A stretch of DNA of 64,000 nucleotides from Selaginella moellendorffii (Eukaryota > Streptophyta > Lycopodiopsida > Selaginellales > Selaginellaceae), in NCBI RefSeq assembly GCF_000143415.4, contig NW_003314279.1, positions 496,130 to 560,129 of the forward strand, read 5' to 3'. The position numbers were made by a program, and so were the translations under genes. Below the pieces are notes generated by a model. It did no database searches, had not been told where the DNA came from, and was given only the letters and a program-made list of their open reading frames with translations. Every line of letters begins with the position of its first letter. Position 1 is the first letter of the stretch. Positions 23,972 through 32,545 of the stretch are shown here, one piece after another.

Positions 23972-25275
23972 TCAAGCCACGGTTTCGACTTGAGCAAGCT
24001 GAGGCTCGTAGGAATGCTGGAAGTGATTGGCAGTAAACCAGGGATGGAAGAAGAGCTGAGAAGCGGTGGGTCTGTGAGAAGGATCTCGCTGGAGGCAGAG
24101 TCGGAGAAAGTCTTTGGCTTGGTCCGAGAGGAAGTCGGGGACTCGGGGTGTTTCCAGAGTGGTGGCCAGTTTGTAGAGCACTGGAACCTGTGGAGACAAG
24201 AAAGAAGAACAGTGAGAACTTTGAGAACTTTGGAAAAGATTGCACGAACCGCTTCGTAGTCACTCCATGGTGGTCTTGCTTGTGCCATTTCGATCACCGT
24301 GCAGCCGAGGCTCCATATATCGACTGAGAGATCGTAGCCACTGCAGCGGCTCTTCAAAATCTGGAAGAAAGTTAGTGAGCGCTTGTTCTCGCTCGAAACT
24401 ATCAAACCTCTGGAGCCATCCAGTATGGAGAGCCTTTTAGCGAGCGTGCAAACGACTTGGCAGTAACCTGGATGGAAGCTAGAGCGCGATCTGAGAAAAT
24501 CACTGCGAGAGACTTACGTGTTTGGCCATTCCAAAGTCCGCGAGCTTTACATTTCCATCCGAGTCAATGAGGACGTTTGCCCCTTTGATATCCCTGTTGC
24601 AAAACCGGAAGCTTTAGGTAGGAGGAACTTTCACTGCTTTTGTTGTTACCTGTGCACGGTTTGTTTGCTGTGGAGGTACGCTAAGCCACACACGATTTGC
24701 CGTGCGTAACTTTTGATCACTGGCTCTTCGAAGGCGCCATACTCGTGGAGGAGCTTTTGGATGGAGCCACCTGATGCAAACTCCAAGTAGATATGGAGCC
24801 TATCCTTCATCTGGACAAAACAAAGGCATGTTTCGTCGATCCATCAAGCGACGAGAGAGCGAAGTACTGATTCGGAGCCGTAGTACTGGACGATGTTTGG
24901 ATGCCTCAGGCGGCTCAACATAGCAATCTCCTGCGAACGCGAGAGAAGAAACCATGTCAAAACAAACAAGAGGAGAACCACGAAAAAGAAAAGCTGGAAG
25001 AAGCCTACTTGTCTCAGCTGTTTGCAACATTCTTGAGACCTGTAGTCACTGCAGGAGATCATGGCCTCCTTGATGGCACAAAACCTTCCAATATAGCTGA
25101 AGAAGAAAAAAAAAAAGAGAGGAAGACTCAACAGGATCACCAAAGAAACCAAGGAGAGAAACCTGTCAAAGCCAACATAGACGTTTCCAAAGGATCCACT
25201 TCCGATCAGAGCTCCCTTCTTCCAGCAAGCTGGAACTCCGGGAGACTTCTGGAGAGGGATCTCCAATGTCTCCAT
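23972..25275 (-). CDS. MAPKKK-type Ser/Thr protein kinase (MEKK/YODA-like)
   Basis: Multi-exon, roughly 290 aa. The ATG at 25275 gives METLEIPLQ, with an in-frame TAA just upstream. The sequence has [14 protein letters not shown] (glycine loop), CAIKEAM (catalytic Lys), [32 protein letters not shown] (catalytic loop), DFGMAKH (metal-binding Asp), [23 protein letters not shown] and [11 protein letters not shown]. The [17 protein letters not shown] and WSLGCT signatures place it with plant MEKK-type MAP kinase kinase kinases. It is almost only a kinase domain: the N-terminal regulatory region of YODA/MAPKKK3 is absent, unless extra 5' exons lie near 25.3-25.6 kb. Confidence 0.85.
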
Positions 25276-25709
25276 TCCAACTTAAGAAGGAACCTGGATA
25301 AAAAACCCCTTAGAACCCCAGTCGAATGGATCGAGAGATTTATACCAGGGGAAATGCAGCAACAGCAACAGTGGCGAGAGAAGCTGGATAACGACTGGCT
25401 CGCTTCCATCCTCCCTCCTCCTGAGAATGATCCGCATTGCGATGCCAAAGCATTCACGAGAAGAATATATGAGCAATAATGGCGGCGGACCAATCGGTCT
25501 CATTTGTTTTGACGACATAGCGCGCATCCCCTGGCCCGCGTGTCCCTCTCGCCCTAGCTCGAATCCCCCTTGTCCCTCGTGTTCCTCATGCCCTAGCTCG
25601 AATCCCCCTTGTCCAAAAAGCCCGGCAGCATGAAGAGCCCTAACTTTCAAATTATGGATATTCCATGTACTTTTTAGGGTTCTTGGGGCTGGGCGGGCGA
25701 GCTGCGGCG

Positions 25710-26395
25710 ATGGAGGGCTACCTCGACCATCTCAGATCGCTGCGCAGGCTCATGAATGGTACGCGAAATCTCTGTGCCTCTGGAAATCTGCGACGCGGCT
25801 GGTGGTGTTGGGGCAGACTATGAGGACAAGGCGGCGGTGGTGAGCGCCGAGCGGCACAAGCAAGAAGCTGTGATACGAACTCTTGAGAAGGATCTGGAAT
25901 GCGGTAAGCTATCGGTGATATCGAATCAGACGAAAGCGATTTGCGTGATGATTCTCAATCCTTTTCTTTTGTTGTTTCCACAGTGAATGCTGAGTCCCGG
26001 CGCTTGGATAGCGAGACTGATGGAATCTTGAAGCAAAGCGGCTTCGTTTCGGCTTCGATTCTCAGGAGCCAGAGGGAGCTTTCCAAGCTGGATAAAGACG
26101 CCGTTGCGCTCGCGGATGCTTTGGAGGTGCTGAAGAAAGACACAGTGGTGGAGGCCGAGTCTATCCACAGGAAAAAGTGAGCCTCTTTGATTCTCTTCCG
26201 CTTTTTCTCCAGCAAATCTCGTCTCGCCCCGCGTGCAGGGCGCACTTTGACGAGCTTTCCAGTGACTTCGCTGCAAAGTTTGAACTCTACAAGTCCAAGG
26301 TGATCTTCTTTTCTCGATGTCTTCAAGCTAAGCTTATGGCACCAAGTTTCCAGGCAAATCTCGCTCTATGCGTTCTGTGTGGTCGGCAGGAATAG
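25710..26395 (+). CDS. Small coiled-coil protein, five exons
   Basis: Exons 25710-25758, 25817-25903, 25984-26176, 26239-26299 and 26354-26395 join in frame through GT-AG sites to give 143 aa. A short start (MEGYLDHLRSLRRLMN) is followed by nearly uninterrupted coiled coil (AERHKQEAVIRTLEKDLE, RSQRELSKLDKDAVALADA). The last exon adds a Cys-containing tail (CVLCGRQE). The length and coil before ELYKSK loosely resemble kinetochore Spc25-type N-termini, but I would not name it. A TAGGGTT box lies at ~25675, just upstream. Consistent splicing phases support a real gene. Confidence 0.6.
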
Positions 26396-26496
26396 GTGGG
26401 CTCTCCTTGTGCTTTTATCTTATTTTCACTTCTTTCACTTTTGCTGATCATTCAGTGTCGTTATCTCTCGGGGAATTTAGAAACTAAATCGGAACA

Positions 26497-27519
26497 ATGC
26501 AGCGCTTTGGAAAAGTATACAGGATAGTTATAACGTTTTCGAGTCGTGGCGCCTTCACGGGGCCGAAGTTAGTCATTCAGCATAATAGGATAGCTACAGG
26601 GGAGGATTGTGGAGAGGTAACTGGAAAGGAGCGCTCCTTGTCGCAAGAGGAGTGCACCGCTATCAGGAGAAGTGACAGGCCAGTGGTGGCGGAGAACTTT
26701 AAGCGGAAGCCTGCCGAGTGTATGCTGGTGGAACAAGTGTACAAGAAAAAGGAGCTCTTGAGACCGTCGGGCATCACTTTCGAAACGTGTGAGAAGCCGA
26801 AGCGGACCAGGTTGCTGGAGCCGGCTGGACAGAAACTGCTGAATGACTTGGGCCTGGACTTGTTCTACTTCACGCCGGTCCCCAAGAGTGATCCCGACCT
26901 ATGTCAGGCCTTCATTTCTACGTATGCTCATCCTTTTCGATACGGGATGGTTGACGGGAAAGCAGTGCGGATCAACTACGAGGAAATCGCAAAGCTGACA
27001 GGTCTTCCAATTGGGAACTGGAAGTATAAGAAGTACGACCTTCGAGGCAAGCACCAGGCGATCCTGTATGGAATCCTGCGGACTTTCAAGCAGAAGAAGC
27101 CCGGCCTATTTTCTCTGGAGCATGTGAAGTTCGGGGACGGGCTTGAGGACAGCATAGCCTTCAGAGAAGTTGCCAGCCTACTTATGGAGAGGCTCATATG
27201 CAAGCCGCATCCTTCGGACAGCGTAATGCCGCAACTCATTCTGTCCATGCATGGATCTCTCCGGCGCAACCAGATCATGAAGTGGGCTCAGCTGTTGACA
27301 GTTCGGCTTTGCAAGTCGGTATTCTATACCCGACTAACAGGATCATTTCCGTTTTGCTACGCCGAGTGGCTGACGGGTCTCATTCGCCAGCAGATCGAAG
27401 GTGACGAAACCAGAGACCTTGAGTTGGAAACAAGCTTGAAGGCTCTGGCTAAGATGGAGATAGACAGGGCGGTTTTGGACTCTAGGATTCAATCTCTGGA
27501 GGCTCAGAAGCAGCAGTGA
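26497..27519 (+). CDS. Orphan-family protein B, paralogue of the 21868 gene
   Basis: Intronless, 340 aa starting MQRFGKVYR. The first ~110 residues are unlike protein A. Residues ~115-300 carry the shared domain: LFYFTPVPKSDPDLC, EIAKLTGLPIG, ASLLMERLICK, AEWLTGLIRQQIE. The C-terminus (~305-340) is a short coiled coil. It lacks the long repeat-rich tail of protein A. Its TGA stop overlaps the ATG of the next PPR gene by one base (27517-27521, TGATG). The preceding gene ends only 101 bp upstream. The function is not known; the transposon-domain resemblance noted for protein A applies. Confidence 0.65.
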   Translation: MQRFGKVYRIVITFSSRGAFTGPKLVIQHNRIATGEDCGEVTGKERSLSQEECTAIRRSDRPVVAENFKRKPAECMLVEQVYKKKELLRPSGITFETCEKPKRTRLLEPAGQKLLNDLGLDLFYFTPVPKSDPDLCQAFISTYAHPFRYGMVDGKAVRINYEEIAKLTGLPIGNWKYKKYDLRGKHQAILYGILRTFKQKKPGLFSLEHVKFGDGLEDSIAFREVASLLMERLICKPHPSDSVMPQLILSMHGSLRRNQIMKWAQLLTVRLCKSVFYTRLTGSFPFCYAEWLTGLIRQQIEGDETRDLELETSLKALAKMEIDRAVLDSRIQSLEAQKQQ

Positions 27520-29327
27520 TGTCAGTGGTAACAGCGGGAGGACTCGGAGAGCAGAAGTCGCAAGAGAAGATTGAAATCGAAAAGCTCGCAGCACAGCTGA
27601 GGAGAGCAGGCTCTTGTGAAGACATTGTCTTGGGCAGACGAGTTCACGCCAGGATTCTACAGAGCCGCTACCGAAACTACAGGTATTTGGCCAACCTGGT
27701 CGTGGAAATGTACGGTGACTGCCACAGCGTGAGTGAAGCTCGTGCTGTCTTCGACGGGATTGAAAAGCCAAACGTGTTCTCGTGGAACACCATGCTGGGG
27801 GCTTACGGGCAGAACGGGCAAGTGGAGGATGCAAAACAAATCTTCAACGCAGCACCGGAGAAGAACCTCCTTTTGTGGACTACTTTGATATCCGCATATG
27901 CAAGGAACGGGCATCTGGAGGAAGCCAAGAGTACCTTCGATGGATTGCCCGAGTCGGATGTGGTAACACAGACAACAATACTGCTGGCTTTTCTGGAGAC
28001 TGGGAACTTGGAAGCCGCGGAGTCCATCTACATAAGTATGCCCGTACTCGACACAATCGGCTGGACGATCATGCTAAAGGCATACGCAGAGAGAGGACAT
28101 CTCCAGAAGGCAAGGCGGTTTTTCGAGTTGATGCCAGAAATGGACGTTGTATCTGCGACTTCCATGGTGGTGGCCTATGCCGAGAACAGCGACCTTGAAG
28201 ATGCCAAGGCGGTCTTTGACAGCATGCCTCAGAGGAACATCGTCTCGTGGACAGCGATGGTGAAGGCGTACGCGTGTGAAGGGGATATCGGGAAAGCCAA
28301 GCCTCTGTTCGATAGAATGCCCGAGCACAACGTGATATCTTTCACGGCTATGCTGCAAGCGTACTTGGACAACGGGAAGCTCCAGCTTGCGAAGGCAATA
28401 TTCGACGCCATGCCCGAGCGGGACGTCATTGCGTGGAACTCCATGGTTCAAGGCTATGCGAAGATGGGATATCTGGAGGAGGCAAAGCTTCTGGTAGACA
28501 GAATGCCCAGGTGGAACACGGTGACTTGGACGGCCCTGGTTGAGGGGTATGCTCAAAGCGGGTATATGGATGAAGCGAGGTCAACGTTTGACAGGATGCC
28601 GGGTCGGGATATGATGGCCTGGAACAGCATGATCGGGACGTATGCTCAGCTCGGGTATATGCACGAGGCGAAGGAGATCTTCGCTATGCTTCCGGAGCGA
28701 GACGTTTTCTCGTGGACTGCCATGATCCCGGTTCACGCAAGAGGTGGCAGCGTTTACAAGGCGAAGATGGTGTTCGACACCATGCCTCAGCAGAACGTGG
28801 TGTCCTGGAATGCGATGGTTGCTTCGTATGCTCACTGCGGGCATGCGAAGTCCGCCGTGGAGCTCTTTAAGTTTATGGAACAGGAAGGACTTCGTCCAAA
28901 CGACATCTCCTTCGTGAGCCTTCTCACGGCATGCAGCAGGCTTGGCGCGCTGGACGAAGGCCACGGTTACTTCCTCCGGATGGTGCTCGACTACTGCGTT
29001 GCTCCACTCAAAGAACACTACAGCTCCATGTTGGATCTTCTTGGACGGGCTGGGCGCCTGCGCGATGCCGAGGAGCTGGTCAAGACGATGCCGTTTGTTC
29101 CCGACTCCGTGATGTGGGCGACACTGCTAGGTGCTTGCAAGCTCCACAAAGATACTGCGCGTGGACAACGAGCAGCGAAGCAGATCATCAACTTGGACAC
29201 GAAGAGCTGCCTGGCTTACGTGCTGCTGGGCAACATCTGCGTCGAGCGCTCCGAGCAACTTAAGCATCAAGTCTTGCTTCCTCAAGCTCGTCCAGCTCGA
29301 AGTCTTGTGGCTCCTCCGAGTGCTTGA
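27519..29327 (+). CDS. PPR protein, S/SS-repeat array, truncated E region
   Basis: Intronless, 602 aa from the ATG at 27519. An N-terminal cap typical of this family (residues ~22-50: LAAQLRRAGS...LGRRVHARI) is followed at residues ~86-426 by eleven consecutive 31-residue units of the pattern W.AM..AYA..G....A...FD.MP.R. A 35-residue motif and the usual terminal P/L/S motifs come next. Uninterrupted 31-aa units are the S/SS type, not alternating P-L-S. The protein ends just after YVLLGNI, inside the E1 motif, with ~25 unrelated residues read from DNA that is antisense to the next gene. There is no complete E2 or DYW domain. It is probably an organellar RNA-binding protein; editing would require a partner. 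Confidence 0.88.
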   Translation: MSVVTAGGLGEQKSQEKIEIEKLAAQLRRAGSCEDIVLGRRVHARILQSRYRNYRYLANLVVEMYGDCHSVSEARAVFDGIEKPNVFSWNTMLGAYGQNGQVEDAKQIFNAAPEKNLLLWTTLISAYARNGHLEEAKSTFDGLPESDVVTQTTILLAFLETGNLEAAESIYISMPVLDTIGWTIMLKAYAERGHLQKARRFFELMPEMDVVSATSMVVAYAENSDLEDAKAVFDSMPQRNIVSWTAMVKAYACEGDIGKAKPLFDRMPEHNVISFTAMLQAYLDNGKLQLAKAIFDAMPERDVIAWNSMVQGYAKMGYLEEAKLLVDRMPRWNTVTWTALVEGYAQSGYMDEARSTFDRMPGRDMMAWNSMIGTYAQLGYMHEAKEIFAMLPERDVFSWTAMIPVHARGGSVYKAKMVFDTMPQQNVVSWNAMVASYAHCGHAKSAVELFKFMEQEGLRPNDISFVSLLTACSRLGALDEGHGYFLRMVLDYCVAPLKEHYSSMLDLLGRAGRLRDAEELVKTMPFVPDSVMWATLLGACKLHKDTARGQRAAKQIINLDTKSCLAYVLLGNICVERSEQLKHQVLLPQARPARSLVAPPSA

Positions 29328-29332
29328 GCTGT
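29255..29332. repeat. Imperfect inverted repeat at the junction of two PPR 3' ends
   Basis: Arms of 12 bp at 29255-29266 and 29321-29332 match at 9 of 12 positions when one is reversed. Because of it both convergent proteins read Gln-Leu-Lys-His near their ends. Confidence 0.4.
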
Positions 29333-32300
29333 CCAGCGTACATGTTGTAGAGCGTGACATACGTCGCGGAATCGGCAGAGTCGAGCTCCAGGAGCTCCTT
29401 GGCAACTCTGGCACCCCGAGCAACGTCGTTGTGGATCTTGCACGACATGAGCAGGTTCTTCCACACTGCTTCGTTGGGCTTGAACGGCATCTTTCTGATC
29501 ACGGCTTCGGCCTCCTCCAGCCAGCCGATTCTTCCCAGCAGGCCGACGATGCACGAGTAGCGCTCCCGCTTGGCCGTCACCCGGTACTCCGTTCCGAGCT
29601 GGAACAAGTAGTAGAAGGCTTCCTCGAGCAGGCCAACGTGCTGGCAGACGGAGGCGACGCTCATGAGCGCTACGTTGTCGGGCTTAAGTCCTTCCTGCTG
29701 CAGTCCACGAAACAGCTTGCGTGCCTCGGCAACCTCACCGTGCTGCGCCGCCACCGTGACTATCGAGTTCCAGGAAACGAGCGCCCGCTCGCGCATGGAG
29801 TCGAAGACTCTCCGTGCCTCTCTCGGGCTCCCGCACTTGCCATACATGTTGATGAGCGTGTTGTCGATGATCACGTCCGAGAGGAAACCGGACTCAGCTA
29901 TGCTCCTATGGATGATCCTGGCTTGGACGAGCCCGGCATGGCCAGCACAGGCGTCAAGGATGGCATTTACAGTTCCCCGGTTGAAGCTGACGCCTTCGAG
30001 GTCCATTCTCCTGAACAAAGCGATGGCCTTTCCCCCTCGGCCGTGTTTGGAATAGGCCGAGATCATGGAGTTGTAGAGCAGCACGTCCTTGGGCGCGGCT
30101 GTTTCGAAGGCTTCCGCTGCCTCCTCCAGAGAGAAGCACTCCGAGTACATCCCGATGAGAGCGGGCGAGACCGTGGTGCTCGAGTCGTATCCCGAGCCTT
30201 TCACTTGCTCGTGGATCATCCTCCCGCGGCTTAAAGACTTCAAGCTGCTGCACGCATCGAGAATTCCCGCAAAGGTGACGGTGTCGGGCTTGTCTCCATA
30301 CTGCTGCATCCAGTGCCACAGCTCGAAGGCCTCGTAGTGGCTGCCGTCTTCGACACAGGAGCACAGCATGGAAGTCCAGGAGACAACGTCCCGGTAGTCC
30401 TGGATGCTCTGGAAGACGACCTTGGCATCCTCCAGACTCTGGCACTTTCGGTACGCGTTGATGAGGCAGTTCGCCACCGCGACGTCCCGGAGCAGTCCTG
30501 CCGAACAGATCTGAGCGTGGAGCATCCGGACCTGACTTATGTCGGTGAAACACGCATCGAGGCTCGCGAAGAACGTCACTCTATCCGGCTTGGTGCCTTC
30601 GAGCTGCATCGAGGCGAGCAACTCCAACGCGGCGTCACCCTGAGCGTTCTGGACGTATGCCGACGCAAGAGCGTTCCAGGAGACGAGATTCTTCTCCTCC
30701 ATCCTGTCGAAGGCGGCCTTCGCTTGCTCGAGTCTCGAGCACCTCCCGTACATAGTGATCAAAGTGTTCCCGACAGAGACGGACTCCTCGACTCCACACT
30801 CGGCCGCACACTCGTGAGCTCGGACTCCCTGTTCCAAGTCCCCCAGGCTCGCGCAGCTATCGATGACGCTCACAAAAGTCTGCTCGCCTGCCTTGACGCC
30901 TTCCTGGTTCATCCGGTGGAACATCTCCACTGCCGCTTCGTCCGCCCCGCACTGAGCGTAAGCAGTCAGGAGCGTGTTCCAGGCGAAGAGATCCTTGTCC
31001 CGGACGCCATCAAACGTTCTCTTTGCGTCGGAGATGCTTGAGTTCCTGGCAAAAACTTGGAGCAGCGCCGTCTGGAGGAGCACGTCCGACCGAAGCCCCG
31101 CGGAGGTGACGAGCTCCTGGAGCAGCCTCACCTGGCGTAGGCTGGTGCAGACCTCGAGCACGGTGAGAAAGGTGACTTTGTCGGGCCGGACGCCTTCGTG
31201 CTGCATGGTCCGGAAGAGCTTGAAGGCCTCGCGCTCCAGCCCGTTGTGAGCGTAGGCGTCGACGATCGAGTTCCAGGACGAGACGCTCTGCAAGGCCATG
31301 GCATCGAAGAGCTGCTTGGCGTCGCGGACGCTGCCGCACTTGCCGTGCATGTGGACGAGCGAGTTCCCGACGAAGACGTTGGAGCTGTGGAAGCCATTCT
31401 CGGCGGCTCTGTCGTGGATCATCCTCAGCTCGCTGGCCTCCTCGGCGGCACCGAGAACACTCACGAAAGTCACCTCGTTTGGAGCCACGGAGCACTCGTG
31501 CTGCATCCTCCGGAACATCTCCAGCGCGCTCTTGCGGTGGCCGTGCTGCGAGTAGGCCCGGATGATGGCGTTCCAGGACACAACGTCGCGCTGCTCCATC
31601 CTCTCGAAGACGCGCCGGGCCTCCTCCACAGCGCTGCAGTCGCCATACATGCTCACCAGCGTGTTCGCGATGACCACATCCGACTCGAGCTCGTCCGCGA
31701 CGATCATGGCGTGGATCTCTCGGCCGTGCTCCAGGCTCTCCTCCACGCAGCAGCAGCCGAGCAAGCTCAAGTAAGTCACCCTGTCCGGCTTCACTCGCTC
31801 GTGGATCATCCGCTGGAAGAGCTCCAGCGCCCGCTCGCCATTGCCAGCCCGGGCCAGCACCGTGATCATCGTGTTCCAGGACACTACATCCTTGTGGGCG
31901 ATGCTCTCGAACACCAGCTCGGCCTCGTCCAGGCGCCCGGCTCGTCCATACAGGTTGGCGAGAGCGTTGCCGAGAAAGGTGACGGACTGGAGGCCTGCGG
32001 CAAGAATTAGCTCGTGAATCGTCCTCACTGATCTTGCCGATGGCGAGGAAGAGCACGACTCCAAGGCTGTGAGGAATCCTACCTTGTCCGGCTTGGCTCC
32101 CTCGAGCAGCATCGCGTGGAAGAGCTCCAGCGCCGCGGTGGTATGCCCGTTGTGGGCATACGCGGCCATGATCATCGTCCAGGAGAAGACGTTGCGGTGG
32201 AGGATCCTGTCGAAGACGCTGCGCGCGTCCTCCACTCGGCCGAGCTTCCCATACGACTGGACAAGGAGGTTGAGCAGCAGGCGATCGGTGGCGAGAGTGG

Positions 32301-32520
32301 CCGAGGAGAGGATGTGGCGGTGGATGCGCTTCGTCTGCCAGACGTGGATGCATCGCCGGATGAGCGAGGAGATGTGTGGAGCCGAGGTGGATTCGCCGTC
32401 GTCGCCATCGCTTCGATCCAGCCGGTCCAGCTCCCGGTCGAGAGTGAGATCGGCGCTGGAAGAACCAACACCGGCAGTAGAGAAGAAGTTTCTCCTGGAT
32501 CTCGAGCAGCGCAAGAGCAT
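29260..32520 (-). CDS. Large PLS-class PPR protein, truncated E region
   Basis: Intronless, 1086 aa, from ATG at 32518-32520. The N-terminus MLLRCSRSRRNFFSTAG is Arg- and Ser-rich with no acid, consistent with mitochondrial or plastid import. About thirty PPR motifs of P, L and S type fill the rest (for example VFSWTMIMAAYAHNGH, VVSWNAIIRAYSQHGH, LVSWNALASAYVQNAQ). The end reads YVTLYNMYA and then ~20 acidic residues: the E1 motif is cut and no DYW domain follows. It overlaps the convergent PPR gene by 68 bp, and its start is 25 bp from the divergent PPR gene at 32546. It probably binds organellar RNA sequence-specifically. Confidence 0.9.
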   Translation of the reverse strand: MLLRCSRSRRNFFSTAGVGSSSADLTLDRELDRLDRSDGDDGESTSAPHISSLIRRCIHVWQTKRIHRHILSSATLATDRLLLNLLVQSYGKLGRVEDARSVFDRILHRNVFSWTMIMAAYAHNGHTTAALELFHAMLLEGAKPDKVGFLTALESCSSSPSARSVRTIHELILAAGLQSVTFLGNALANLYGRAGRLDEAELVFESIAHKDVVSWNTMITVLARAGNGERALELFQRMIHERVKPDRVTYLSLLGCCCVEESLEHGREIHAMIVADELESDVVIANTLVSMYGDCSAVEEARRVFERMEQRDVVSWNAIIRAYSQHGHRKSALEMFRRMQHECSVAPNEVTFVSVLGAAEEASELRMIHDRAAENGFHSSNVFVGNSLVHMHGKCGSVRDAKQLFDAMALQSVSSWNSIVDAYAHNGLEREAFKLFRTMQHEGVRPDKVTFLTVLEVCTSLRQVRLLQELVTSAGLRSDVLLQTALLQVFARNSSISDAKRTFDGVRDKDLFAWNTLLTAYAQCGADEAAVEMFHRMNQEGVKAGEQTFVSVIDSCASLGDLEQGVRAHECAAECGVEESVSVGNTLITMYGRCSRLEQAKAAFDRMEEKNLVSWNALASAYVQNAQGDAALELLASMQLEGTKPDRVTFFASLDACFTDISQVRMLHAQICSAGLLRDVAVANCLINAYRKCQSLEDAKVVFQSIQDYRDVVSWTSMLCSCVEDGSHYEAFELWHWMQQYGDKPDTVTFAGILDACSSLKSLSRGRMIHEQVKGSGYDSSTTVSPALIGMYSECFSLEEAAEAFETAAPKDVLLYNSMISAYSKHGRGGKAIALFRRMDLEGVSFNRGTVNAILDACAGHAGLVQARIIHRSIAESGFLSDVIIDNTLINMYGKCGSPREARRVFDSMRERALVSWNSIVTVAAQHGEVAEARKLFRGLQQEGLKPDNVALMSVASVCQHVGLLEEAFYYLFQLGTEYRVTAKRERYSCIVGLLGRIGWLEEAEAVIRKMPFKPNEAVWKNLLMSCKIHNDVARGARVAKELLELDSADSATYVTLYNMYAGQLKHSEEPQDFELDELEEARLDA

Positions 32521-32545
32521 GGCGGTGGTGGGAGAGATCTAGGTG

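Noticed and set aside
26161-26240. Apparent frame inconsistency between exons 3 and 4 of the 25710 gene
   Set aside because: Ending exon 3 at 26176 (AA|GTGAG) makes all phases sum to a whole number of codons.
29131-32353. Several long antisense or alternative frames across the 1086-aa PPR gene
   Set aside because: Low-complexity Arg/Asp/His-rich shadows caused by GC-rich third positions.
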